This document shows, in pieces, positions 7,643 through 15,166 of a DNA stretch of 23,586 bases. The stretch covers positions 1-23,586 of the forward strand of contig JANXTP010000251.1 in the NCBI GenBank assembly GCA_025352345.1, given 5' to 3'. The first letter of the stretch is position 1. Every line of letters begins with the position of its first letter. The stretch comes from Burkholderiales bacterium (lineage in GTDB: Bacteria; Pseudomonadota; Gammaproteobacteria; Burkholderiales; Burkholderiaceae_C). A program made the translations under genes and the position numbers. The notes under the pieces were generated by a model. That model worked only from the letters and a program-made list of their open reading frames with translations, did no database searches and was not told where the DNA came from.

Positions 7643-8348
7643 ACAGACCTGTCATCAAGGCGCAAAGCGCAAACCACTGGAAGGCATAGCCGTAATGCCG
7701 CTGGACACCGACATCCGGCCGGGGCCATTGCCGCAGCAGGCCGTCCTGCGGCGCACCGTCGGCGTCCTGGACGATGGACAGCGGCTTCAGCGGCAGCGAG
7801 AACTCCTGCGCGAAAGCCTCGATATTCAGATTTTGACGGATCACGCCTGACGCAGCGCCTGCAAAGTCGTACAGCCTGCCCGGCGGCGGGGCAATGTGGC
7901 CGATGACGGTGACTTCACCGGGCTCGTCGGGCAGGCTGGGAACCTTGGTGCGATCGAGCAGATCGCGCGGCACCCAACCACGCTGCACGAGCACGACGCC
8001 AGGCGCCTCACTCAGCCGCAGCGGCGTGACGACGAAGAAGCCCTGGCGAGCGTCCATCTGGCGGTTGTCGAGGAAGACCGTCGCCGCCGAGACCCAATGA
8101 CCTCGCACGACGGTACGCCGATGGTGCTGCTCGGCCACAGCCCCGGCGGTGTCGGCCAGCATCGCCGCTTCAACGGCGGGCAACTGCGAGCGGGTGTCGA
8201 GCGACTGTTGCAGGGCCACTTTCTGCGCCGCCCGATCGAGCTGCCACACACCGAGACGCGCCGTTCCAGCAACAACGAGCGCGGCCGCAATCAACACGAT
8301 CACCGCACGCCGACGGGATCGATCCGGCTTGATGACTGTCGCCGTCAT
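7596..8348 (-). CDS. SURF1-family cytochrome oxidase assembly protein
   Basis: 250-residue protein with the SURF1 layout: an N-terminal membrane helix (about 15-31), a large periplasmic domain and a C-terminal helix (about 220-241). Family motifs are LGVWQLDRAAQK near the N-terminus, FLDNRQMDARQGFFVVTPL in the middle, VLVQRGWVPRD, and HYGYAFQWFALCALM at the C-terminal helix. SURF1 assists heme A insertion into subunit I. The start has GGGGGAG about eleven bases upstream. Its last 47 bases overlap the next gene if that gene's longer start is used. The divergent DUF2909 gene begins 51 bases away. Confidence 0.95.
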   Translation of the reverse strand: MTATVIKPDRSRRRAVIVLIAAALVVAGTARLGVWQLDRAAQKVALQQSLDTRSQLPAVEAAMLADTAGAVAEQHHRRTVVRGHWVSAATVFLDNRQMDARQGFFVVTPLRLSEAPGVVLVQRGWVPRDLLDRTKVPSLPDEPGEVTVIGHIAPPPGRLYDFAGAASGVIRQNLNIEAFAQEFSLPLKPLSIVQDADGAPQDGLLRQWPRPDVGVQRHYGYAFQWFALCALMTGLYVWFQLVRPRLRSQR

Positions 8349-8399
8349 TGGTGTTCTTACTCCCCCCGCGCGGAAATGGCGTGCGGATAATCAATTGAT

Positions 8400-8618
8400 A
8401 TGAAGTACATCATCATCATTGCGTTCGTGGGCATCATCGGGGCATTGGTGTTCGCCGGTGTGTCGATGGTTCAAGATGGCCGCGACGGCAAACCCAAAAC
8501 CGGCTCGATGATGCGAGCCCTCGCCTTTCGGGTCGGCCTGTCGGTGCTGCTGTTCCTGTGCCTGATCGGCAGCTACCTGATGGGCTGGATCCATCCGACG
8601 GGCATTCCGCTGCACTGA
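8400..8618 (+). CDS. DUF2909 twin-transmembrane protein
   Basis: 72-residue inner-membrane protein with two hydrophobic helices (about 2-22 and 43-63) joined by a basic, glycine-containing loop (QDGRDGKPKTGSMMRA). It matches the DUF2909 twin-TM family commonly found in betaproteobacterial oxidase loci. The function is unknown, with a role in oxidase assembly inferred from location. It is the only plus-strand gene inside the minus-strand cluster, lying between SURF1 and ctaE. No good Shine-Dalgarno sequence is seen. GATAAT ends nine bases before the ATG, which would allow a very short or absent leader. A strong bidirectional hairpin follows. Confidence 0.85.
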   Translation: MKYIIIIAFVGIIGALVFAGVSMVQDGRDGKPKTGSMMRALAFRVGLSVLLFLCLIGSYLMGWIHPTGIPLH

Positions 8619-8643
8619 TCCGACAGTCGCGCCACATCAGGCA

Positions 8644-8678
8644 CAACAAAAAAGCCGCTGACTGCGGCTTTTTTGTTG
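8644..8678. terminator. Bidirectional intrinsic terminator between DUF2909 and ctaE
   Basis: A perfect 15-base inverted repeat: CAACAAAAAAGCCGC, loop TGACT, GCGGCTTTTTTGTTG. The six-T and six-A tracts make it an intrinsic terminator on both strands. It follows the DUF2909 stop by 25 bases and the ctaE stop (minus strand) by 19 bases. It should therefore split the oxidase cluster into a ctaC-ctaE unit and a SURF1-Sco unit. Confidence 0.93.
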
Positions 8679-8697
8679 CTGGTGGCAGCCAGGGGGC

Positions 8698-9594
8698 TCA
8701 GAGCCAATACACCACCACGTACAGCCCCAGCCAGACGACGTCGACGAAGTGCCAGTACCAGGCCGCGCCTTCGAAGCCGAAATGGCGCTGCGGCGTGAAG
8801 TGGCCTTTCTGCAGACGCAGCGTGATGAACAGCAGCATCAATGCCCCGACGAACACATGGAAGCCGTGGAAGCCGGTCAACATGAAGAAGGTCGAGCCAT
8901 AGACGCCGCTGGTGAGCTTCAGGTTCAGTTCGGTGTAGGCGTGGTGGTATTCGTAAGCCTGCACACCGATGAAGGTGAACCCGAGCAACAGCGTGATCCA
9001 CATGAAGCCGATGGTCTTGGCGCGGTGGCCAGCGATCAGCGCGTGGTGGGCAATCGTCAGCGTCACGCCCGAGCTCAGCAGCAGGGCGGTGTTGATCGTG
9101 GGCAGTGGCCACGGGCCCATGGTGGTGAATGCATCGATGGTTCCGGCTGGCGATGCGGTGAAACCTGCCTGCGCACTGGGCCAAACGGCCTTGAAGTCGG
9201 GCCACAGCACCGCGTTGTCGAGGCTGCCGAGGTTGGGCACCGCATGCATGCGGGTCCACCACAGGGCACCGAAAAATGCGCCGAAGAACATCACCTCGGA
9301 AAAGATGAACCAGCTCATGCTCCAGCGGTAGGACACATCGATGCGGTCGCTGTACAGGCCGCCTTCGCTTTCGCCGATTGCCGTGCGAAACCAGCCCTGC
9401 AGCACGAAGGCCCAGGTGACGAGACCGGCCAGCGTGACATAGCCACCCCAGCTCACACCGTTGACCCACTGCCCACCGCCAAAGATCATCAAAAACAAGC
9501 CCAACGCAGCCAGCACCGGAAACCGCGATGGCGCCGGAATGAAGTAGTAAGGCGCCGCACTGTGTGCGCTTGCCATGGGGGTCGCTGCCGACAT
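8698..9594 (-). CDS. ctaE: Cytochrome c oxidase subunit III
   Basis: 298-residue seven-helix core subunit of aa3-type oxidase. It has the N-terminal YYFIPAPSRFP, the helix FSEVMFFGAFFGALWW carrying the conserved Glu, AHHALIAGHRAK, and the C-terminal GFHGFHVFVGALML and WYWHFVDVVWLGLYV signatures. The segment from about 120 to 165 (HAVPNLGSLDNAVLWP onward) is the extended loop usual in beta/gammaproteobacteria. AGGAG lies six bases before the ATG. It is the last gene before a strong terminator. Also called coxC. Confidence 0.97.
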   Translation of the reverse strand: MSAATPMASAHSAAPYYFIPAPSRFPVLAALGLFLMIFGGGQWVNGVSWGGYVTLAGLVTWAFVLQGWFRTAIGESEGGLYSDRIDVSYRWSMSWFIFSEVMFFGAFFGALWWTRMHAVPNLGSLDNAVLWPDFKAVWPSAQAGFTASPAGTIDAFTTMGPWPLPTINTALLLSSGVTLTIAHHALIAGHRAKTIGFMWITLLLGFTFIGVQAYEYHHAYTELNLKLTSGVYGSTFFMLTGFHGFHVFVGALMLLFITLRLQKGHFTPQRHFGFEGAAWYWHFVDVVWLGLYVVVYWL

Positions 9595-9673
9595 GATTTC
9601 TCCTGAATCCTGAATCTCTACATTGCCATGGAAACGCCGCCGCGACGAACCGCTTGCGACTTTCCGCCAAATC

Positions 9674-9913
9674 TCAAGCTGCGATGCCGCTTGCCAACAC
9701 CCAATTCACCAGGGTTGCCAGCGCGGCGATCAGCACCAACGCGCCAATCACACCGGCAATCACGACGTGCACCGGGTTCAACTGGTTCACGTCTTTTTCC
9801 AGGTCTGCCGACTTGCGCACACCGAAGAAGGACCATGCCACCGCACGCATCGTCTGCAAGAACGACAGCTTGCGGCGCGACGCTGCTTTCAGGCTCGAAT
9901 CTGACGAGTTCAT
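9674..9913 (-). CDS. DUF2970 small membrane protein
   Basis: 79 residues: a basic N-terminal part containing FLQTMRAVAWSFFGVRKS (about 18-35), then a single transmembrane helix (about 50-72). This is the DUF2970 pattern, commonly encoded between cox11 and ctaE in betaproteobacteria. The function is unknown but a role in oxidase biogenesis is likely from its position. The start was chosen because ATGA overlaps the cox11 stop, giving a typical coupled start. The frame is open further upstream but that part is antisense-like in composition and overlaps cox11. Confidence 0.85.
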   Translation of the reverse strand: MNSSDSSLKAASRRKLSFLQTMRAVAWSFFGVRKSADLEKDVNQLNPVHVVIAGVIGALVLIAALATLVNWVLASGIAA

Positions 9914-10539
9914 GAACGTCCCGCCGGCGCACCAACGACCACCGCCTGCGGTTCCGCCGGCACCTTGCCACCAACTTCGAAGAAGGTGTACGACAGCGTG
10001 ATGGTGGTCACGTCTTTCGGCAACTTGGGCTCGATCACGAAGACTACGGGCCATTGCTTGGTCTCGCCGGGCTTCATCGTGTACTCGTTGAAACAGAAGC
10101 ACTGCAGCTTGTTGAAGTGCGCCATCGCCTGCATCGGCGCATAGCTGGGGATGGCTTGTGCGGCCATCGTCCGGTTCTGCGTGTTGGTGAACTCGTACAT
10201 CACCGTGGTCAGTTCACCGGGATGCACCTGAACACTGCTGACCGCAGGCTTGAATTTCCAGATGCCGCGCGAATTCGCATCGAATTCGACAGTGATGGTG
10301 CGGCTGCGGTCTATCTGGCTGTTGGCTACGGTGGCCGAGCCTTGTCCTGACAAGATCTTGTCGGACAAGGTCAGCACATTGATGCCGAGCGCGGTACAGA
10401 TCGACTTGTACAAAGGCACCATCGCGTAGCCGAAGCAGAACATCAACACCGTGACGACCAGCAACTTACCGAACATCCGCGCGTTGTCACCCCGCAGCAA
10501 GATGGCTGCGGACGCGGAGCGGCGAGGCAGGTCGTCCAT
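9910..10539 (-). CDS. ctaG: Cytochrome oxidase assembly protein CtaG/Cox11
   Basis: 209-residue copper chaperone for the CuB centre of subunit I. A single N-terminal membrane anchor (about 22-42) ends in the conserved YKSIC, whose Cys49 belongs to the family. The periplasmic Ig-like domain carries the copper-binding CFCF at 147-150, followed by NEYTMKPGE, and the conserved VFVIEPKLP near 166-174. It begins three bases after the stop of the 37-residue assembly gene and shares ATGA with the DUF2970 gene downstream. Confidence 0.96.
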   Translation of the reverse strand: MDDLPRRSASAAILLRGDNARMFGKLLVVTVLMFCFGYAMVPLYKSICTALGINVLTLSDKILSGQGSATVANSQIDRSRTITVEFDANSRGIWKFKPAVSSVQVHPGELTTVMYEFTNTQNRTMAAQAIPSYAPMQAMAHFNKLQCFCFNEYTMKPGETKQWPVVFVIEPKLPKDVTTITLSYTFFEVGGKVPAEPQAVVVGAPAGRS

Positions 10540-10542
10540 GGG

Positions 10543-10656
10543 TCAAAGACCGAACATGGCGGCCTTGGCCATGAACCCGATGAAAAATACCACCGCAATC
10601 GACGCGAGGATCAACCCCAATCGGAGGTTGTTTTTCTTTTGCTCAGGCGTGCTCAT
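10543..10656 (-). CDS. Cytochrome oxidase small assembly protein (37 residues)
   Basis: A very short gene encoding MSTPEQKKNNLRLG, then a single transmembrane helix (about 13-34), and ending AAMFGL. Conserved betaproteobacterial proteins of the form MT-PEQ(K/R)xxNxRxGLxLAxxAxxFFxGFxxK are found between ctaD and cox11; the match in position and sequence is good. The gaps are 13 bases after ctaD and three bases before ctaG. It is too small for many gene finders. Function beyond oxidase biogenesis is unknown. Confidence 0.85.
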   Translation of the reverse strand: MSTPEQKKNNLRLGLILASIAVVFFIGFMAKAAMFGL

Positions 10657-10669
10657 CGTGTGATGCCGA

Positions 10670-12298
10670 TCAAGCCAGGATCTTCGTCGCCGCGGCGTTC
10701 AGCTTGGGCGGTGTTTCGAAGGTGTGGAATGGCGCCGGTGATGGCACTTCCCATTCGAGGCCCTCGGCGCCTTCCCATGGCTTGGCCGATGCAGGCTCGC
10801 CCTGGCCACGCATCATCGGCAGCACCACGAAGAAGAAGAAATACACCTGCATCAGACCGAAGCCGAAGGCACCAATGGAGGCCAGGGCGTTGAAGTCGGC
10901 GAACTGCATCGGGTAGTCGGCGTAGCGACGCGGCATGCCGGCCAGACCGAGGAAGTGCATCGGGAAGAAGGTGACGTTGAAGAAGATCAACGAGCCCCAG
11001 AAGTGGATCTTGCCGCGGGTCTCGCTGTACATCACGCCGGTCCACTTTGGGCCCCAGTAGTAGACGCCTGCAAACATCGCGTACAGCGAGCCAGCCACCA
11101 GCACGTAGTGGAAATGCGCCACCACGTAGTAGGTGTCCTGCATCTGGATGTCGACCGGCGCGACCGACAGGATCAGGCCGGTGAAGCCGCCCATCGTGAA
11201 CACGAAGATGAAGCCGACGGCAAACAGCATCGGCGTCTCGAAGGTCATCGAACCGCGCCACATCGTCGCGATCCAGTTGAAGATCTTCACGCCCGTGGGC
11301 ACCGCGATCAACATCGTCGCGTACATAAAGAACAACTGGCCCGTCACCGGCATGCCGGTGGTGAACATGTGATGCGCCCAGACCATGAAGGACAGGATCG
11401 CGATCGAAGCCGTCGCGTACACCATCGAGGTGTAGCCGAACAGACGCTTGCGGGCGAACGCCGGGATGATCGCGCTGATGATGCCGAAGGCCGGCAAGAT
11501 CATGATGTAAACCTCGGGGTGGCCGAAGAACCAGAAGATGTGCTGATACATCACTGGGTCGCCGCCGCCCGCGGGGTTGAAGAAGCTGGTGCCGAAATGG
11601 CGGTCGGTCAACGTCATCGTGATGGCACCGGCAAGCACAGGCATCACGGCGATCAACAGGTAGGCGGTGATCAGCCAGGTCCAGCAGAACAGTGGCATCT
11701 TCATCAGCGTCATGCCGGGCGCGCGCATGTTCAGGATGGTGACAACGATGTTGATCGAACCCATGATCGAGCTCGCGCCGAGGATGTGCATCGCGAAGAT
11801 GCCGGCATCCATCGACGGGCCCATCTGCAGCGTCAGCGGCGCATACAGCGTCCAACCGGCTGCAGGGGCACCACCCGGAAAGAAGAACGAGCTGACCAGC
11901 GTGATCGCAGCAGGGATCAACAGCCAGAAGCTCAGGTTGTTCATCCGGGCAAACGCCATGTCTGGCGCGCCGATCTGCAGCGGCACCATCCAGTTCGCGA
12001 AACCGACGAAGGCCGGCATGATGGCGCCGAACACCATGATCAGCCCGTGCATCGTCGTCAACTGGTTGAACAACTGTGGATTGACGAACTGCAGGCCCGG
12101 CTGAAACAGCTCCAGACGGATGATCATCGCCAGGATACCGCCGACGATCAGCATGGCGAACGAGAACAACAGGTACATCGTGCCGATGTCCTTGTGGTTC
12201 GTCGCATACAACCAGCGACGCCAACCGTGTGGCGCACCGTGATCATGATCGTGGTCATGGGTGTGACCGTGGTCACCGTGGTCAAGTACTGCACTCAT
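10670..12298 (-). CDS. ctaD: Cytochrome c oxidase subunit I (aa3-type)
   Basis: 542-residue twelve-helix catalytic subunit. The ligands are readable: low-spin heme a H84 (MHGLIMVF) and H397, heme a3 H395 (VAHFHYVL), and CuB H260, H309 and H310, with the cross-linked Y264 (GHPEVYI). K-channel K338 (TGVKIFNW), E262 and D-channel residues N102/D113 are present, so this is an A-type proton-pumping enzyme. Unusual is a histidine-rich N-terminus: nine His in the first 24 residues. AAGGAC precedes the ATG. It follows ctaC by 42 bases. Also called coxA. Confidence 0.98.
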   Translation of the reverse strand: MSAVLDHGDHGHTHDHDHDHGAPHGWRRWLYATNHKDIGTMYLLFSFAMLIVGGILAMIIRLELFQPGLQFVNPQLFNQLTTMHGLIMVFGAIMPAFVGFANWMVPLQIGAPDMAFARMNNLSFWLLIPAAITLVSSFFFPGGAPAAGWTLYAPLTLQMGPSMDAGIFAMHILGASSIMGSINIVVTILNMRAPGMTLMKMPLFCWTWLITAYLLIAVMPVLAGAITMTLTDRHFGTSFFNPAGGGDPVMYQHIFWFFGHPEVYIMILPAFGIISAIIPAFARKRLFGYTSMVYATASIAILSFMVWAHHMFTTGMPVTGQLFFMYATMLIAVPTGVKIFNWIATMWRGSMTFETPMLFAVGFIFVFTMGGFTGLILSVAPVDIQMQDTYYVVAHFHYVLVAGSLYAMFAGVYYWGPKWTGVMYSETRGKIHFWGSLIFFNVTFFPMHFLGLAGMPRRYADYPMQFADFNALASIGAFGFGLMQVYFFFFVVLPMMRGQGEPASAKPWEGAEGLEWEVPSPAPFHTFETPPKLNAAATKILA

Positions 12299-12340
12299 GG
12301 GAGGTCCTTCTGAAACGGCTGATCGTGAGTCTGGAATCGA

Positions 12341-13516
12341 TTACTTGCGCGCGGCCACCACATCGGAGGGCTGCACCGCCTGCCCGGTCTTGTTGGACCA
12401 GTTGTTCTTGGTGTAGGTGATCACGGCAGCGATCTCGGTGTCGGAGAGCTGCTTCCACGAGGGCATCGCACCGTTGTTCTGGCCATGCAACAACACCGCG
12501 ATCTGCTTGGTCTTGTCCTCATCCAGCACCACGGCCGCGCCGTCGAGCGGCTTGACCGCGCCGGCGCCCTTGCCGTTGGGTTGGTGGCACACCGCACAGT
12601 TGCCGTTGTAGACCTTCTCGCCGCGAGTGATCAGATCGGCCGGCTCCCAGACCTTGTTCGGATCGTCTGCCTTGGCCGACATCTCTGCGCGCTGGCCTTC
12701 GACCCACTTCGTGTAGTCGGCGGCAGACACCACCTTTACATGGATAGGCATGTAGGCGTGTTCCTTGCCACACAGCTCCTGGCACTGCCCGTGGTAGTCG
12801 CCGATCTTTTCAGCGCGAAACCAGGTGTCACGCACGAAGCCCGGTATCGCGTCCTGCTTGATGCCGAAAGACGGCACGGCAAAGGCGTGGATCACGTCGT
12901 TGGCGGTGGTGATGATGCGGATCTTCTTGTCGACCGGGACCACCAGCGGGTGATCGACCTTCAACAGGTAGTCATCGCCGGACGGCTTGCCGGAGTCGGA
13001 CATCTGTCGCTGCGCGGCGTCCAGCGTCGACACGAAGCCGATGCCGGCGCCTTCGCCATTCAGGTAGTCGTAGCCCCATTTCCACTGCATGCCTGTCGCC
13101 TTGATCGTCAGGTCGGCCGAGCTGGTGTCTTTCATCGCGACGACCACCTTGGTGGCGGGCAAGGCCATGCCGATCACGATGATGAACGGCACGATCGTCC
13201 AGGCGATCTCGACTGCGGTGCTCTCGTGGAAGTTCGCCGACTTGGCGCCCTTCGACTTGCGATGCACGAAGATCGAATAAAACATCACGCCGAACACGGC
13301 GAAGAAGATCACCAGGCAGATGCCCATCATCAGGTAATGCAGATAGTGCTGATCTTCAGCAATCTTCGTGACCGCGGGGTGCAGATCGAGCTGATTCACC
13401 GCCGGACCGCCGGGCAGATCGTTGGTCGCGGAGGCCAACGTCGAGACCGCCCACAAGCTCGCGCCCAACATCGCGTGCGAGGCCTTCGTGGAAATTGCTT
13501 TCATCGTGTTCATCAT
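12341..13516 (-). CDS. ctaC: Cytochrome c oxidase subunit II with fused cytochrome c domain
   Basis: 391 residues from the ATG at 13516. Order: signal peptide (about 1-30), two transmembrane helices (about 58-84 and 102-126), the cupredoxin domain with the CuA site H210, C245, C249, H253 and M256 (CQELCGKEHAYM) and electron-entry WKWGYDY (145-151), then a cytochrome c domain with CAVCH (307-311) and M351 as likely heme ligands. The fused cytochrome accepts electrons from soluble or membrane cytochrome c. Start is uncertain: ATGs at 13516, 13513 and 13504 compete and no strong Shine-Dalgarno sequence is seen. A hairpin over the end of the preceding gene lies about 20 bases upstream. Also called coxB. 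Confidence 0.96.
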   Translation of the reverse strand: MMNTMKAISTKASHAMLGASLWAVSTLASATNDLPGGPAVNQLDLHPAVTKIAEDQHYLHYLMMGICLVIFFAVFGVMFYSIFVHRKSKGAKSANFHESTAVEIAWTIVPFIIVIGMALPATKVVVAMKDTSSADLTIKATGMQWKWGYDYLNGEGAGIGFVSTLDAAQRQMSDSGKPSGDDYLLKVDHPLVVPVDKKIRIITTANDVIHAFAVPSFGIKQDAIPGFVRDTWFRAEKIGDYHGQCQELCGKEHAYMPIHVKVVSAADYTKWVEGQRAEMSAKADDPNKVWEPADLITRGEKVYNGNCAVCHQPNGKGAGAVKPLDGAAVVLDEDKTKQIAVLLHGQNNGAMPSWKQLSDTEIAAVITYTKNNWSNKTGQAVQPSDVVAARK

Positions 13517-13530
13517 GACTGCTCGTGTTG

Positions 13531-14100
13531 TCAAAGCTCTGCCGACGGCAGAGCACCTTGCGGCCGCAACCGCGCCAGCCGAACCGCATGCCGCAGCTCA
13601 TTGGCCAGTTGCCGCCTCAATTCCGGGCGCACGAAGCGCCCGACTTCAATCCGCCGCCCCTGCCCGAAGACCTCGATCAGCGATTCATCCCCGGTCACCG
13701 GCTCGACGCTGACCCACTCGGGCGCGAATTCGGCCGTCTCGACCGTGTTGCCCGATGTGTGAGCCACGGTCAGCCTGCCCTTGCGCAGGGCGATGTTTTC
13801 CTGATCTGCCGCATGCCGCGAGTAGACCAACAACGCGGTGCCGACTGCCGCCAATTCCAGCCACGCAAACGCCATGATCACCGTGGCGCCTTGCCACCAG
13901 AAATACGCCGCAATCGTCAGTGACAGGACGCACAGCGCGCCGAATATCGAGAACAACTGCTGCGGCGCCATCGAGCAGTTGCGCTTCAACAACCACTCCA
14001 CCGACCACTCGCTCACCGACGGATCGCTTTCTCTTCCAAAGCGCCATGCCGAAGGCAGTGCGGGCGCGCCTGCAGGGGGGCGACAAGAGAAAGTGGACAT
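13531..14100 (-). CDS. DUF2244 membrane protein
   Basis: 189 residues. After an N-terminal soluble stretch with CSMAPQQLFSIFGAL, two transmembrane helices occur (about 49-68 and 73-93), followed by a basic C-terminal domain (GRRIEVGRFVRPELRRQLANEL). This is the DUF2244 pattern usually found directly upstream of ctaC in alpha- and betaproteobacteria. The function is unknown. It is first in the oxidase cluster, 14 bases before ctaC, and a candidate promoter lies about 110 bases upstream. The ATG at 14100 was chosen over an upstream TTG at 14118; no good ribosome site supports either. Confidence 0.8.
   Translation of the reverse strand: MSTFSCRPPAGAPALPSAWRFGRESDPSVSEWSVEWLLKRNCSMAPQQLFSIFGALCVLSLTIAAYFWWQGATVIMAFAWLELAAVGTALLVYSRHAADQENIALRKGRLTVAHTSGNTVETAEFAPEWVSVEPVTGDESLIEVFGQGRRIEVGRFVRPELRRQLANELRHAVRLARLRPQGALPSAEL
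13536..13554 (-). promoter_or_regulatory. Possible attenuator hairpin between DUF2244 and ctaC
   Basis: An eight-base perfect inverted repeat (GCTCTGCC, three-base loop, GGCAGAGC) covers the last codons of the DUF2244 gene. On the transcribed strand it is followed at once by TTTG and then the ctaC start about 20 bases on. The U tract is too short for a strong terminator, so partial attenuation or mRNA stabilisation is possible. Confidence 0.35.
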
Positions 14101-14210
14101 TTCGAGGCAACTACTCAATGACTGGGGCGAGACAAGTCAGCGGTGCGGGAAGATACCCGTGCAACTGATGCATGCATGCGGCATGCCTCGCCAATTTGTG
14201 TGTCTGCGAG

Positions 14211-14238
14211 TCTATACGACCCTAGGGCCTGTACTCAA
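14211..14238 (-). promoter_or_regulatory. Candidate sigma-70 promoter of the oxidase cluster
   Basis: On the minus strand TTGAGT (14238-14233), 16 bases, TATAGA (14216-14211). Each hexamer matches four of six consensus bases. The spacer holds the palindrome CCCTAGGG (14220-14227), a possible operator. Transcription would start near 14204, giving a leader of about 100 bases before DUF2244. The -35 lies at the extreme 3' end of the methyltransferase gene. Confidence 0.45.
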
Positions 14239-15146
14239 ACAATGGTCTTACGCCCAGAGCGCAAAAGGCGACGCATTTCTTCCAGTGGAACCTGCGTTTC
14301 GGCGGGCGCAGACGCGATCACCTCAGCCTTGAAGGCGTGCCCGTAGACGATCTCGAATGTCAGCGCGTAGCGGCCGCTGCTGTCGCGCAGAGGCTCGAGC
14401 GCAGCGTACAGGGCGGCGCGCCAGCGCGGGGTGCGCAAACCCGGGTATCGATCCGGCGACACATTGCCCCCAAGCTGACGCAGGTCCTTGCAAAGTGACG
14501 CTGCGCTGTTCCAGTGCACGGTCAGGCGCTCCTGGTCCATCACAGGGTCTGCAAAACCAGCATGCACCAGCATGTCACCGAGGTCGTGCATGTCGACAAA
14601 CGCGATCGTTGGTGCGGGCCACTGCAGGCGCGCATACGCCGACGTCAGCTCGCGCACGGTGTCCGGCCCCAGACACGAGAACATCACGAAGCCGCCGGGC
14701 GACAGCATGCGCTGCCAGCGCTGCATCAGCGCCGGTGGGTCGGTGACGCCATGCAGCACCATGTTGGCCCACACCAGTTGCGCCTCGCCGGGTGGCGTTG
14801 CCGATGCCAGGATCACCTCTGCCGCGGGTGCGGTCCAGCGCCTGGGGGTCCACCATGGCGCTCGCAGCAAGACGCGACTGCGATCGACCAGCCTGTCGCT
14901 GGGCTCGACAGCAATCAACGCGGCGTCGGGGAAGGTCGCCGTCAGCCGCTGCGCGCTGGCGCCGAGAAATGACGACCAGTCGACGATGCGGCGCGGCGCC
15001 GTCTTGAACAGCAGCAGGCGCTCAGCCATGCGACTGGCGATGTCGGCGTGCAGCCAGGGCGGAGCACTCAGCCGCGCCAGGCGCCGCTGCACGGTCGCGA
15101 CCGCGGCCTCGTCAATCGATCGCGTCGCTTCACTGCTGCCGGCCAT
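14235..15146 (-). CDS. BioC-like class I methyltransferase with atypical SAM motif
   Basis: 303 residues. The second half follows the BioC (malonyl-ACP O-methyltransferase) layout: LSPGGFVMFSCLGPDTVREL (148-167), DMHDLGDMLVHAGFADPVMDQERLTVHW at 185-212, and LCKDLRQLGGN (218-228). Motif II-like VEPSDRL is at 80-86. However, motif I, normally DxGxGxG, reads VDWSSFLGAS (55-64), lacking the usual glycine-rich loop. It may be a divergent methyltransferase or a non-catalytic relative, so no symbol is assigned. The ATG follows a TATACT hexamer by only six bases, allowing a leaderless transcript. It is divergent from comF with 20 bases between start codons. Confidence 0.75.
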   Translation of the reverse strand: MAGSSEATRSIDEAAVATVQRRLARLSAPPWLHADIASRMAERLLLFKTAPRRIVDWSSFLGASAQRLTATFPDAALIAVEPSDRLVDRSRVLLRAPWWTPRRWTAPAAEVILASATPPGEAQLVWANMVLHGVTDPPALMQRWQRMLSPGGFVMFSCLGPDTVRELTSAYARLQWPAPTIAFVDMHDLGDMLVHAGFADPVMDQERLTVHWNSAASLCKDLRQLGGNVSPDRYPGLRTPRWRAALYAALEPLRDSSGRYALTFEIVYGHAFKAEVIASAPAETQVPLEEMRRLLRSGRKTIV

Positions 15147-15152
15147 CGGGCC

Positions 15153-15160
15153 AGTATATT
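15153..15160. promoter_or_regulatory. Overlapping divergent -10 elements of the methyltransferase and comF
   Basis: The bases AGTATATT hold TATACT on the minus strand (15158-15153) and TATATT on the plus strand (15155-15160). Each lies six bases before the start codon of its gene. Initiation at the usual distance would fall on or next to the ATG (15146) and GTG (15167). -35 elements are poor on both sides, so this is a candidate only. Confidence 0.35.
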
Positions 15161-15166
15161 GATGGT

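Noticed and set aside
10955..12313. A 452-codon plus-strand open frame opposite ctaD
   Set aside because: Extremely His/Arg/Gln/Asp-rich with no recognisable domain; it is the antisense shadow of a codon-biased oxidase gene.
12485..13762. A 425-codon plus-strand open frame opposite ctaC
   Set aside because: Runs across the end of two real minus-strand genes, with no ribosome site or domain; shadow frame.
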